A stretch of 48,986 nt of DNA, from positions 1 through 48,986 of the forward strand of contig JADLDG010000044.1 in assembly GCA_020846775.1 (NCBI GenBank). Reading direction: 5' to 3'. Positions within the stretch are counted from its first letter, which is position 1, and each line of letters begins with the position of its first letter. Source of the stretch: Nitrospirota bacterium. GTDB lineage: Bacteria > Nitrospirota > 9FT-COMBO-42-15 > HDB-SIOI813. Shown here one piece after another: positions 8,026 to 17,512 of this stretch. The notes beneath the pieces were generated by a model, which had not been told where the DNA came from, searched no databases, and saw only the letters and a program-made list of their open reading frames with translations. Position numbers and translations under genes: made by a program.

Positions 8026-9384
8026 ATGAAGCTTCAGTTCTTAGGTGCAACTCATACAGTTACCGGATCAAAGTACTTAATTGAACACAACCGCAGAAAG
8101 GTATTGATTGATTGCGGTCTTTTTCAGGGGCTCAAGGAGCTTCGTCTCCGCAACCGGGAACCTTTTCCGATTGATCCGCAAAAAATAGACAGTGTTGTGC
8201 TTACCCATGCACATATTGACCACACAGGCTATCTTCCAGTACTCATGACACAGGGCTTCAGGGGTTCTATCTACTGCACCTCAGGCACGCGCGATCTTTG
8301 CCGGATACTTCTTCCGGATAGCGGAAGACTGCAGGAAGAAGAGGCAGGGTATGCCAACAGAAAGGGGTTCTCCAAACACAAACCAGCGCTTCCTCTTTAT
8401 ACAGAAGAAGATGCCATGCAAGTCCTGGGTCTGTTCCGTACCATTCCTTATGAGACTCAGTTTGATCTCGGTGATGGCATTAATCTGAAACTGATCAAAT
8501 CAGGTCATATCATTGGATCTGCCTTTGTATCGCTTACAAATGGAAAGACGTCCATTTTGTTCTCCGGCGACCTTGGACGCGAAAAAGATTTAGTACTGCG
8601 GTCGCCAGGACTTATAACTGAAAGCGATTATCTTGTTCTTGAATCCACTTATGGCGATCGTTTGCATGATCCGAGAGATCCGCAGGATCAGGTTGAAGAG
8701 ATCATTAATCGAGCGGTTGCTCGAAATGGGGTAGTCATAGTCCCCGCGTTTTCAGTCGGACGCACACAGACCTTGCTTTACATTCTTCATTTATTGAAGA
8801 TGAAAGGGCGGATACCGGACATACCTGTGTATTTAAACAGTCCCATGTCCATCAGCGCTACCGACGTCTTTTTTGATTATCCCGGCGAGCAGCGTCTGAA
8901 TCCGGATCAGCGTGAAGGTATCAGCAATGTGGCCAAATTCATCAACAGCCCTGAAGAATCAAAAGCGCTAAACGCAAAGAAGGGCCCCATGATCATTATC
9001 TCGGCAAGCGGGATGGCAACCGGTGGACGCGTCCTTCATCATTTGAAGGCATTTGCTCCTGACCCGAACAATACAATAGTATTTACCGGATTCCAGGCAG
9101 CAGGCACACGCGGTGCGTCAATGATTGCTAACGCAGAGAGTGTAAAAATCCACGGCCAGTATATTCCGGTCAGGGCAGAAGTAGATGTAGTTCACAATCT
9201 ATCGGCCCATGCAGATCAACATGAAATATTAAAATGGTTATCGCACTTCAGAAAACCGCCGAAGACCACCTTTATTACCCATGGAGAGCCGCAGGCAGCG
9301 CAAACCCTCAGGGAAAAAATCGAAGATACCCTCCATTGGAATTGTAAAATCCCGGAATATCTTGAGAAAATAGAGCTTTTATAA
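8026..9384 (+). CDS. Metallo-beta-lactamase-fold / beta-CASP ribonuclease (COG1236, CPSF-like)
   Basis: The 452-residue protein has the MBL zinc motif H61-A-H63-I-D65-H66. Further family features are SGHIIGS, the FSGDLGR aspartate and the terminal LSAHAD and FITHGEP motifs of the RMMBL region. The central beta-CASP block includes the VPAFSVGRTQ helix and SASGMATGGR. Members are RNA endo/exonucleases, in bacteria typically of unknown target. It is a full-length, soluble cytoplasmic enzyme. It has its own promoter (7961-7989) but lies inside the copper region; I see no functional link. Confidence 0.92.
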   Translation: MKLQFLGATHTVTGSKYLIEHNRRKVLIDCGLFQGLKELRLRNREPFPIDPQKIDSVVLTHAHIDHTGYLPVLMTQGFRGSIYCTSGTRDLCRILLPDSGRLQEEEAGYANRKGFSKHKPALPLYTEEDAMQVLGLFRTIPYETQFDLGDGINLKLIKSGHIIGSAFVSLTNGKTSILFSGDLGREKDLVLRSPGLITESDYLVLESTYGDRLHDPRDPQDQVEEIINRAVARNGVVIVPAFSVGRTQTLLYILHLLKMKGRIPDIPVYLNSPMSISATDVFFDYPGEQRLNPDQREGISNVAKFINSPEESKALNAKKGPMIIISASGMATGGRVLHHLKAFAPDPNNTIVFTGFQAAGTRGASMIANAESVKIHGQYIPVRAEVDVVHNLSAHADQHEILKWLSHFRKPPKTTFITHGEPQAAQTLREKIEDTLHWNCKIPEYLEKIELL

Positions 9385-9430
9385 CAATCACATGATTTGA
9401 AAACCGGGCGGGAGGATATCACATATAGAT

Positions 9431-9850
9431 TTACTCATTCAATTTGATTCTTCCGGAGCGGAGCTTTTTCTTTTGAGACTGGATTTTCTTATCAGCAAGC
9501 ATTTTCTCTTTGGATCTTTTTGAACGTTTCCTCTTCTGGCGGCGAATTTTTTCAATTTTCTCTCTTTCTTCGCTCTCCTTTCCCCTTATCATCTGCTCTA
9601 TTTTCTTAACAAGGAGTACCCTTGCGTGAAATCGGTTCAGAGATTGAGAACGTTCTCTCTGGCATTTAACCTCGAGACCGCTTGGAATGTGTCTCAGATA
9701 AACACAGGTCGAGACCTTATTGACATTCTGTCCCCCTTTTCCACTGGAACGGATAAAAGATTCCCTGATGTCATCTTCCCGGATATTCAGGGAATCCATC
9801 TTTTCTCTAAGTTCATTTTCTTTTGAAAGACTGACAGGAAACGTTCCCAT
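9431..9850 (-). CDS. GGQ-containing release-factor-like protein (ArfB/YaeJ-type ribosome rescue)
   Basis: I prefer the ATG at 9850 (139 residues), because the family begins a few residues before this point. An in-frame TTG at 9907 would add 19 residues. G39-G40-Q41 sits in IRSSGKGGQNVNK, the peptidyl-tRNA hydrolysis loop of class I release factors. The motif VKCQRERSQ and a Lys/Arg-rich C-terminal tail (residues about 95-139) follow. The protein lacks the codon-recognition domain of RF1/RF2. ArfB-type proteins use the basic tail to enter the empty mRNA channel of stalled ribosomes and release the peptide. It is convergent with the upstream nuclease gene. Confidence 0.85.
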   Translation of the reverse strand: MGTFPVSLSKENELREKMDSLNIREDDIRESFIRSSGKGGQNVNKVSTCVYLRHIPSGLEVKCQRERSQSLNRFHARVLLVKKIEQMIRGKESEEREKIEKIRRQKRKRSKRSKEKMLADKKIQSQKKKLRSGRIKLNE

Positions 9851-9990
9851 AATGATTTTGTACCATTCAACCTCTCTCTTGACTCTGCCCTGGTTATGTT
9901 TTAGCAAGTTATCACTTTTTCTTAAATAAGTCCAAGCGCAGATTGTTCCTGATTGAGTGATTATTTGACATGCATGGGCCGCTGCTTATA

Positions 9991-10019
9991 TTGACCTTCT
10001 GTATGTTAACAACTATAAT
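9991..10019 (+). promoter_or_regulatory. Candidate sigma-70-type promoter for the BrkB-like gene
   Basis: TTGACC (9991-9996) and a consensus TATAAT (10014-10019) are 17 nt apart. Transcription would start near 10026, giving a leader of about 40 nt before the ATG at 10068. No clear ribosome-binding site precedes that ATG. Confidence 0.65.
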
Positions 10020-10067
10020 TCAAGAAGACGGCGACATAAAGATTCTTTTCCTCCTCTTCACAATAAG

Positions 10068-10904
10068 ATGAAATTAATATTCAAAAGTATCACTGATTTT
10101 TTTAAAGATGATGGTCCGCTGCTTGCAGGTTCCATTTCCTACTTCTTCGTCATGGCCATCATCCCCTTTTCCTTCATAATTATAGCAATCATTGGTTATG
10201 TCCTTGGGGAAAAGCAGGAGTTCTATGCCTTTCTATTAAATAAATTATTAAATTTATTCCCTAAAGCAACTTACTCAATAACCAAAGAATTGGGTAAAAT
10301 CATTACCTTTAAAAGGATCGGTTTTTTTACGCTATTAATCTATGGGATATTTTCCTATCAGCTGTACTCCGCTGTAGAACGGGCCTTAAATATCATATTT
10401 AAAATTGGAAGCAAAAGATCACTTGTTCTTTCTATATTACTTTCTATATCACTGGTGACACTGATGATTACACTTCTTCTCATCTCCTTTGGCGCAACAT
10501 CAGTTATATCCATGGTGAAAATTCTTGATCAGTTTTTCCCGGGACTGGTAATCAGCAGGATAGCGGGCTTCCTCATAGCCTTTGTTATCCCTCTTTTTCT
10601 AACAATTCTCACAGCGACAGCCCTGTATATACTGCTTCCAAAGAGAAGAGTATTATTCATTCATGCGTTGCTGGGCGGGCTTTTTACGGCACTATTCATT
10701 GAGGCGGCCAAACATGTTTTTACTTTTTATGTGGCATCGAAACTGTACAAACTCGGAGCTGTATACGGACCTATTTCGGCATTTATCACTTTCTTAATGT
10801 GGGTATTCTATGCCGTATCTATATTCCTGATAGGTGCAGAGGTTGTTCACAATCTTGGAGACCGCCGGAAGACAAGAGAGATTTACAAGTCTTTACATAA
10901 GTGA
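10068..10904 (+). CDS. YihY/BrkB-family inner-membrane protein
   Basis: The 278-residue protein is very hydrophobic, with about six membrane segments. It has the family features DGPLLAGSISYFFVMAIIP near the N-terminus and the YKLGAVYGPISAFITFLMW block near residue 230. This family was once called ribonuclease BN, but the enzyme assignment was withdrawn; its members are integral membrane proteins of uncertain transport function. It has its own promoter at 9991-10019. Its stop lies 3 nt from the cusA stop on the other strand. Confidence 0.9.
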   Translation: MKLIFKSITDFFKDDGPLLAGSISYFFVMAIIPFSFIIIAIIGYVLGEKQEFYAFLLNKLLNLFPKATYSITKELGKIITFKRIGFFTLLIYGIFSYQLYSAVERALNIIFKIGSKRSLVLSILLSISLVTLMITLLLISFGATSVISMVKILDQFFPGLVISRIAGFLIAFVIPLFLTILTATALYILLPKRRVLFIHALLGGLFTALFIEAAKHVFTFYVASKLYKLGAVYGPISAFITFLMWVFYAVSIFLIGAEVVHNLGDRRKTREIYKSLHK

Positions 10905-10907
10905 TTT

Positions 10908-13900
10908 TCATTTAAACTTCCAGCCCTTCCAAACAATGTAAATCGCCGGCAACACAAGCAATTCCATCAGGGTTGATGTAACCATACCTCCTACCATTGG
11001 CGCCGCTATCCTCTTCATCACATCAGCCCCCGCACCAGTCCCCCACATGATTGGAAGAAGGCCGGCAATAATAGCTGTTACAGTCATCAATTTTGGTCTC
11101 ACCCTCAATACTGTTCCTTCAACTATCGCATCCCGCAGGTCCTCGTAGCTGTTCATCTTTCCCTCCTCCTTTCGCCTCTCATAAGAGTATTTCAGGTAAA
11201 TGAGCATTACAATCCCTGTCTCAGCATCAACACCCGCAAGGGCAATAAAACCTACCCAAACAGCAATACTGAGGTTGTAACCCAATAGAAAAAGAATCCA
11301 TGATGCACCTATCAATGAGAACGGTATCGCAAGGAGAATGATCAGCGTCTCTGTAAAAGACTTGAAATTAAAATAAAGCAACAGCACTATAATAAACAAC
11401 GTCAGCGGTATAATGTATCTAAGTCGTTCCCAAACCCTCGCCATATATTCATACTGACCACTCCATGTTATATAATAACCGGGCGGAAATTTTATATTCT
11501 CAATCACTGCCTTTTTTGCATCAGCGACATAGCCGCCAATATCACTGTCACTGACATCTACATAAACCCATGTATTTAAAAGGGCATTCTCTGTTTTTAT
11601 GCCTGCCACCCCCTTGCTCAGTCGTATATCAGCGACTTGAGATAAAGGGATATGCTGTCCTGTCATGGTCGGCACAAGGACACGGCCTATCTTATCCACA
11701 CTATCCCTTAGTTCCCTCTTGTATCTGACATTGATGGGGTATCTCTCAAGTCCCTCAACGGTAGTAGATATGTTCTCCCCTCCGATAGCAGACATTATTA
11801 CCTGTTGAATGTCTGCTATCTTAAGCCCATACCTCGCTGCTTCTTCCCGTTTTATATCAATGTCAATATAGTAACCTCCTATGAGCCTCTCCGCATAAAC
11901 ACTGGCCGTACCTGGAATGGTCTTCACAACTGACTCTATCTCTGTCGCAAGACGCTCAATAGTATTTAAGTCCTTTCCAAAGACTTTTATGCCCACGGGG
12001 GTTCGGATTCCCGTAGAGAGCATGTCTATCCTGGCCTTAATAGGCATGGTCCAGGCATTGGTCACTCCCGGCATCTCAAGGGCTTTATTCATCTCATCAA
12101 TAAGTTTCTTCTGTGTCATACCAGTTCGCCACGTATCTTCAGGCTTCAGGTTTATAATCGTCTCAAACATCTCCATTGGGGCAGGATCTGTGGCAGTCAT
12201 CGCCCTTCCGGCCTTTCCAAAGACAGACTCAACCTCAGGGAAGCTCTTTATAATCTTGTCCTGTGTCTGCATCAACTCAGCGGCCTTTGTCACAGATATG
12301 CCAGGAAGTGTAACAGGCATGAACATCAATGTCCCCTCGTTAAGCGGCGGCATAAATTCAGATCCAAGCCTGGAAAAGGGATAGATGCTGATGGCAAGAA
12401 TAACAACAGCAATAATGATTGTCGTCTTTTTAAACCTTAATACGATATCTATAGCCGGCCGGTAAATATAGATCAAAAACCTTGAAACAGGATTCTTCTC
12501 TTCGGGCATTATGTGCCCCCTTATGAAATATCCCATAAGGATAGGCACGAGTGTAATAGACAATAAGGCGGCAGCAGCCATTGAAAAGGTCTTTGTGTAG
12601 GCAAGGGGCTTAAACAGGCGACCTTCCTGAGCTTCAAGAGTAAAAACAGGTACAAAGGAAACGGTTATTATGAGAAGAGAAAAAAACAGTGCGGGGCCTA
12701 CCTCTTTACTCGCATCAAGGATTATCTCCCATCTGTCTTTCTCCTGAATCATGACTCCTGACTTGTGACGCCTTTCAAAGTGCTTATGGGCATTTTCTAT
12801 CATAACGATGGCTGCATCTATCATCGCTCCTATGGCTATGGCTATGCCGCCAAGGCTCATGATATTTGCATTGATCCCAAGATAATACATCACGATAAAC
12901 GACATCAGGATAGCTATAGGCAGCATAAGAATGGCAACAAGAGCGCTCCTGAAGTGCAGTAGAAAGATGATACATACTATGGATACAACAATAAATTCTT
13001 CGGTAAGCTTTTCCGTCAAGGTATGTATTGCGCTGAGTATCAGGTGACTCCTGTCGTATGTGGTAATAATCTTTACGCCCGGCGGCAGACCTGGCTTGAT
13101 CTCTTCAATCTTATTCTTTACATTACTGATTACGTTGAGCGCATTCTCCCCGAATCTCATTACAACGATGCCGCCTACAACCTCACCCTCCCCATCCCGT
13201 TCTACAATCCCCCTTCGCTCATCCGGACCAAGCTCAACACGCGCAACATCCTGAATCCTGATAGGTGTCCCGCTTTGATCTACCTTAAGAACGATATTCT
13301 CTATGTCAGGCAGTTTCTTTATATAACCAAGCCCCCTGACCATATACTCGCGTTCCGATAACTCAACAACCCTCCCTCCGACATCAACATTTCCCATCTT
13401 TATGGAATCCACCACATCCTTAAGAGATATGTTGTAAGTAAGAAGCTTGTTGGGGTCTATATTCACCTGGTACTGTTTTACAAATCCTCCAATGGAGGCT
13501 ACTTCGGAGACCCCGGGGACTGTCGCAAGCTGGTATCGTACATACCAGTCCTGTATACTCCTGAGCTCTGCAAGGTTGTATCCCTTACCTTCTATGCTGT
13601 ATTCAAAGACCCATCCAACTCCTGTTGCATCCGGACCAATAGTCGGGGATACACCCTTTGGGAGCTTTCCGGAGGCAAAGTTCAGATATTCAAGTACTCG
13701 TGAGCGGGCCCAGTATATATCAGTGCCGTCTTCAAAGATGATATATACGAATGATACACCAAAGAAGGAAAAGCCCCTCACTACCTTGCTCTTGGGAACT
13801 GCAAGCATTGCAGTAGTAAGAGGATAAGTAATCTGATCTTCAACTACCTGCGGGGCCTGGCCCGGATACTCTGTATAGATTATGACCTGAACATCAGAGA

Positions 13901-14024
13901 GATCGGGGATTGCGTCGAGAGGGGTTTTATAAAGAGTCCATATACCCCATATTATTGCCATTGCAGTGAAGAGGAGTACGATAAACTTATTCTTTATAGA
14001 AAATTCGATTATTTTGTTCAGCAT
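10908..14024 (-). CDS. cusA: CusA-type Cu(I)/Ag(I) RND efflux pump
   Basis: The 1038-residue heavy-metal RND pump has the expected 12 membrane segments in two halves. It has the family motif PTIGPDATGVGWVFEY in the first periplasmic loop. The three methionines that bind Cu/Ag in E. coli CusA (573, 623, 672) have clear equivalents: M569 in LMFMP, M619 in PMEMF and M668 in RIDML. This indicates a Cu/Ag pump rather than a Zn/Co/Cd CzcA. It assembles with the CusB-like adaptor and TolC-like channel encoded just upstream in the same operon, and exports metal from the periplasm and inner membrane through the outer membrane. An AGGAT site precedes the ATG. Confidence 0.95.
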   Translation of the reverse strand: MLNKIIEFSIKNKFIVLLFTAMAIIWGIWTLYKTPLDAIPDLSDVQVIIYTEYPGQAPQVVEDQITYPLTTAMLAVPKSKVVRGFSFFGVSFVYIIFEDGTDIYWARSRVLEYLNFASGKLPKGVSPTIGPDATGVGWVFEYSIEGKGYNLAELRSIQDWYVRYQLATVPGVSEVASIGGFVKQYQVNIDPNKLLTYNISLKDVVDSIKMGNVDVGGRVVELSEREYMVRGLGYIKKLPDIENIVLKVDQSGTPIRIQDVARVELGPDERRGIVERDGEGEVVGGIVVMRFGENALNVISNVKNKIEEIKPGLPPGVKIITTYDRSHLILSAIHTLTEKLTEEFIVVSIVCIIFLLHFRSALVAILMLPIAILMSFIVMYYLGINANIMSLGGIAIAIGAMIDAAIVMIENAHKHFERRHKSGVMIQEKDRWEIILDASKEVGPALFFSLLIITVSFVPVFTLEAQEGRLFKPLAYTKTFSMAAAALLSITLVPILMGYFIRGHIMPEEKNPVSRFLIYIYRPAIDIVLRFKKTTIIIAVVILAISIYPFSRLGSEFMPPLNEGTLMFMPVTLPGISVTKAAELMQTQDKIIKSFPEVESVFGKAGRAMTATDPAPMEMFETIINLKPEDTWRTGMTQKKLIDEMNKALEMPGVTNAWTMPIKARIDMLSTGIRTPVGIKVFGKDLNTIERLATEIESVVKTIPGTASVYAERLIGGYYIDIDIKREEAARYGLKIADIQQVIMSAIGGENISTTVEGLERYPINVRYKRELRDSVDKIGRVLVPTMTGQHIPLSQVADIRLSKGVAGIKTENALLNTWVYVDVSDSDIGGYVADAKKAVIENIKFPPGYYITWSGQYEYMARVWERLRYIIPLTLFIIVLLLYFNFKSFTETLIILLAIPFSLIGASWILFLLGYNLSIAVWVGFIALAGVDAETGIVMLIYLKYSYERRKEEGKMNSYEDLRDAIVEGTVLRVRPKLMTVTAIIAGLLPIMWGTGAGADVMKRIAAPMVGGMVTSTLMELLVLPAIYIVWKGWKFK

Positions 14025-14038
14025 AATATCCTGGAGAT

Positions 14039-15487
14039 TTAATGCATATGCTGCATGTGCTCATGCTCATTCTTTTCAATTTTTGTCTTCTTCTTTGTTG
14101 CTTCAGTCTTCTTGACTTTCTTGTCGGATAAAACCTTTTTGTCTTCCTTTTTGCCTTCCGTGCTTTCTGTCGAATGCTCCCCATGCTGATGGCTTGCCAT
14201 CCCGCCAAGCGCTGCCTTGAGATTGCTCTCTGAATCTATGAGGAAGTTTGCAGAGGTTACCACTGACTCTCCTGCCCTTACTCCCGTCAGGATCTCATAG
14301 TAACCCTCAGCCTTTCCCCCAACCTTCACATTACGGGGCTCAAACCGACCATCACCCTTATCTACAATTACCAATTGCCTGACCCCTGTATCTATCAGGG
14401 CAGAATCCGGTACAGCAAGGGCGTTAGAGGATTCTTCAACCCCCAGTTCAATATTTACATACATACCTAATTTTAACTTATGAGCAGGGTTTTTAAGCAC
14501 AAACCTTATCTTGGCGGTTCTTATTTCTGCGCTGCCTTCAGGTGTATAGGTAACCGTTCCGAGGTGGGTATAAATATGTGCTACAGCAGCCATGTATAGC
14601 TCCCCCGGGGAATAGGAAGGGGAAATCTTTGCCATCTGACCCATTCGTACAAACGGTAATTCGTATTCATAAAGCTCTCCATAAACCCACACTGATGTAT
14701 GATCTATAATCTTAAAGAGAGGCTCTCCTGCTTCGATCCTTTGTCCTTCAACCACCATCTTTTCTGTAACACTTCCTTGAGCCGGGGCCCGGATCGTCAT
14801 GGTCCGTGTGATCTTTCCGTCCTCTTCCAGTCTCTTTATCTGGTCATCTGAAATATCCCAGTATTTAAGGCGCTGCCTTGCGGCGTTCAGCATTGATTCT
14901 GTACTGCTCCTTACCTCAGGATATGGACTATCCTTAACTTTCTTTTTTTCCTTAAACACAAGCAGATATTCCTCCTGTGCAGAGACAAGCTCAGGGCTGT
15001 ATAATTCCAGGAGGGGTTCATTGTGTTCAACCATCTGATCTGTCCTGTTCAAGTAAAGCTTTTCCACCCAGCCGCCGACCTTGGCGTTAATGATGAACAC
15101 CTTCGTCTCATCAGGGTCAACCCTTCCTATGGTCCTTATAATCCGTTTCAGATGACGCCGTTTAACTACTTCTGACCTGACTCCTATCTTTTGAATCTTT
15201 TCTGTGCTGATCCTGACCGTACCGGGTAATTCCGCTTCTGACGCCACCTTGTCATCTTCTTCATAGACAGGTATGTAGTCCATACCCATATTATCCCTGG
15301 CTGGAGTTGGTGAGGTAACGGCCGGGTTCATAGGATTTCGGTAAAATAGTATCTTTTTTCCTTTCGTTGCAGGGCCTGTTTTCATATTTACACCTGCAGG
15401 TATTACATAGAACATCATAAGTGCACCGATACCAATACCGATTAATAAGCCTGCTGCAAGAATTATATATGGTTTAGTTTTCATCAT
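14039..15487 (-). CDS. cusB: CusB-type periplasmic adaptor with added metal-binding ends
   Basis: The 482-residue membrane-fusion protein has an N-terminal membrane anchor (residues 7-30). A heavy-metal-binding domain follows (about 49-75, YRNPMNP then MGMDYIPVYEED). The central region has the adaptor's coiled-coil and beta-barrel regions. The C-terminus (about 430-482) is highly charged, Lys-rich, and ends in a His/Met cluster (HEHMQHMH). It may hand copper or silver to the pump. The ATG at 15487 abuts the TAA of the channel gene with no gap, so translation is probably coupled. The long charged tail is unusual for CusB. Confidence 0.93.
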   Translation of the reverse strand: MMKTKPYIILAAGLLIGIGIGALMMFYVIPAGVNMKTGPATKGKKILFYRNPMNPAVTSPTPARDNMGMDYIPVYEEDDKVASEAELPGTVRISTEKIQKIGVRSEVVKRRHLKRIIRTIGRVDPDETKVFIINAKVGGWVEKLYLNRTDQMVEHNEPLLELYSPELVSAQEEYLLVFKEKKKVKDSPYPEVRSSTESMLNAARQRLKYWDISDDQIKRLEEDGKITRTMTIRAPAQGSVTEKMVVEGQRIEAGEPLFKIIDHTSVWVYGELYEYELPFVRMGQMAKISPSYSPGELYMAAVAHIYTHLGTVTYTPEGSAEIRTAKIRFVLKNPAHKLKLGMYVNIELGVEESSNALAVPDSALIDTGVRQLVIVDKGDGRFEPRNVKVGGKAEGYYEILTGVRAGESVVTSANFLIDSESNLKAALGGMASHQHGEHSTESTEGKKEDKKVLSDKKVKKTEATKKKTKIEKNEHEHMQHMH

Positions 15488-16753
15488 TTAATGCAGTTCC
15501 TCCCCCACTACACGCTCTAACAAGACCAATCTCTTATAATAAGTTGTTACAGCTTCTATATAATCTATCTTTGTCTTTTTCAGCAATCGCTCTGTATCCA
15601 GCAGTGTTAGAAAGTCTACCCTGCCGCTTTGATAGTTCTTGAGCGCTGACTCAAATGAGAGCTCTGCCTGTGGAATGAGGCTTGTCACATATAGCATCGT
15701 GATCCTGTCAGCTGTCTCGACCTTAACCACACCCTCTTTAACCTTGGCGTTTATCATATTTTCTTCTGCCTTCACTCTTGACCTCATTGCATCAGCCATG
15801 TTTACTCGTTCACCCACCTGATTCTCATACTTTGCCCTCCATAGAGGGATATTTATCTGAAACATGGCATCCCACGCATCGAACCTCCCGTCCCGCTGGA
15901 TCGGCGCTATCCCCAGCATAAAATCGGGGTAGTAGTTCTTCCTCGTAAGTTCAACCTCGCTCTCTTTATTTTCCACTTCATATTTCATAAGTTTGAGTTC
16001 CGGATTAACTTCAAGCGCCTTATTTGTCAGGCTGCCGAGATCTAATTTAACTTTTTCTTCAGGCAATTTTTCTGATGAAATAGTAAGGGTATTATCATCC
16101 TGCGGCCTGTTTAATAATGCCTTTATTTCCGCATGAACTACATCCTTTTCCGCTTCAAGCTCAAGGACTTCGTTTAAAAGCATGGTCAACTCAACCTGTG
16201 CTTTTATGACATCCTGCTGCGATACCTCTCCAACAGCATATTTAGTCTCAGCAATCCGGATCATACTGGATAGCAAACCCTTGATTTCTTCAAGAGTCCT
16301 GATTGATGTTGTCAAAAGAAGATACTCATAGTATGCCTCCTTGACCATTGTAATGGTCTCAAGTTCCTTTGACTGTAGTTCGGCCTCTGACATCATGACT
16401 TCCAACAGTGCAATTCGTCTCTCCAATTGAAGCTTGCCGGGATATGGGAGCATCTGGCTTACCTCATACCGTGTCTGCATTGCATTACCAGGGATGGGGA
16501 AAGGGTTTTCCTTTGACAGGTCCATCATCTCTATTTTGAGCCTTGGATCATCCAATATTCCCTCTGCCCTGGCCCCTGCCTCTTTGGCCTTCATATTCTG
16601 ACGAAGTGCCTGAATTGACGGATTGTTAAGTTTTGCCTCCTCTATGACTCGCTTAAGAGTCAGTGTGTCCTGAGCAACGGCAAACGACACAGGCAGCGGG
16701 CAGAGGGTAGCAGGTAGCAGAATTAAGAGGAAAATAAAAGAAAGATAACGCAT
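15488..16753 (-). CDS. cusC: TolC-family outer-membrane efflux channel (CusC-like)
   Basis: I place the start at the ATG at 16753, not at the farther ATG at 16822. The promoter at 16763-16791 lies between them, so a start at 16822 could not be transcribed from it. From 16753 the protein begins with a clean signal peptide (MRYLSFIFLLILLP..., cleavage near FAVAQ) and has 421 residues. It contains two repeats of the outer-membrane efflux domain, with NPELKLMKYE and FQINIPLW typical of the Czc/Cus channel group. The -10 box is only about 9 nt before the ATG, so the mRNA should be leaderless or nearly so. It is the first gene of cusCBA. Confidence 0.9.
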   Translation of the reverse strand: MRYLSFIFLLILLPATLCPLPVSFAVAQDTLTLKRVIEEAKLNNPSIQALRQNMKAKEAGARAEGILDDPRLKIEMMDLSKENPFPIPGNAMQTRYEVSQMLPYPGKLQLERRIALLEVMMSEAELQSKELETITMVKEAYYEYLLLTTSIRTLEEIKGLLSSMIRIAETKYAVGEVSQQDVIKAQVELTMLLNEVLELEAEKDVVHAEIKALLNRPQDDNTLTISSEKLPEEKVKLDLGSLTNKALEVNPELKLMKYEVENKESEVELTRKNYYPDFMLGIAPIQRDGRFDAWDAMFQINIPLWRAKYENQVGERVNMADAMRSRVKAEENMINAKVKEGVVKVETADRITMLYVTSLIPQAELSFESALKNYQSGRVDFLTLLDTERLLKKTKIDYIEAVTTYYKRLVLLERVVGEELH

Positions 16754-16762
16754 ATATGCGTT

Positions 16763-16791
16763 AATATATTCTACGACTCGTAGAATGTCAA
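16763..16791 (-). promoter_or_regulatory. Promoter with 19-bp palindromic operator in the spacer (cusCBA)
   Basis: On the minus strand TTGACA (16791-16786) and TATATT (16768-16763) flank a 17-nt spacer. ATTCTACGACTCGTAGAAT (16768-16786) is a perfect palindrome around a central base. It shares both 7-bp arms, the -35 hexamer and the spacing with the promoter at 4669-4697 that serves the copB block. This is strong evidence for one regulator acting on both transcription units. Confidence 0.88.
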
Positions 16792-16865
16792 GAAAAACCT
16801 TGTGATTTATAATCACGATCACGCAATTTTATTCGTTATAAGATAACAAGCTTAGGTGACAACGA

Positions 16866-17357
16866 ATGCTCATTGTGACTTTAACCCCTGCAGAGGCACA
16901 GGAAGCTGACAACATCCTCTTCTTTGACGAGGCTGATACATTCCTGTTCCCAAGAAAATCAGCCCGGCAATCATGGGAGATCAGTTTTACCAACGAAATA
17001 TTAACGCAACTTGAAAGTTTTAAGGGGACGGTGTTTTTTGCAACAAATGACATGGATGGGCTTGACCATGCTGCACTGAGACGGTTCAAGTTTAAAATAG
17101 AATTTAAACCCCTCACGCCTGAAGGCAATCTCATTTTTTACAATACTCTATTAAAAGGACTGGCGTCTGACAGCAACCTTTCGACAGGAGAAGTAATTGC
17201 TATAAAGGGCATTAAAAACCTTACTCCCGGAGACTTTGCTGTAGTAAAAGACCAGATGTCTTTTGCAGGGCCTGCTTCTATTACACATAAGATGTTGATA
17301 GAGGCCTTGGCAAATGATGTCAGATATAAAAAAATAGGAAAGGAGATAGGGTTTTAA
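16866..17357 (+). pseudogene. C-terminal half of an AAA+ ATPase (N-terminal part missing)
   Basis: The 163-residue frame starts close to the ATPase Walker B motif (ILFFDEAD, residues 17-24). It continues with a sensor-1 strand (VFFATN, N61), an arginine pair at R72-R73 likely to be the finger, and a small helical lid domain. Walker A and everything upstream are absent; an in-frame stop lies at 16857-16859. It cannot bind ATP as it stands. The remnant lies directly behind the cus promoter, marking the left end of the decayed accessory island. The original ATPase type cannot be told. Confidence 0.75.
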
Positions 17358-17512
17358 CAGGTATGGATTATTTGATAACGTTCTTTACTATGAGAAACAG
17401 GGCGTGATTATATAATGCAAAAATGTTTGCCGAGTCATAGGATATTATTGAGTGGAACGTTTTTGGAGATGCAATTTGGATACATTAAATCGACATCATA
17501 AAGGATATGGCT

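Noticed and set aside
16802-16816. GTGATT-TAT-AATCAC palindrome upstream of the cus promoter
   Set aside because: Single short copy upstream of the -35 box, not shared with the copB promoter; it may be chance.
16754-16822. ATG at 16822 as the start of the TolC-family gene
   Set aside because: The promoter and operator lie inside this stretch, and the extra residues precede a normal signal peptide that begins at 16753.
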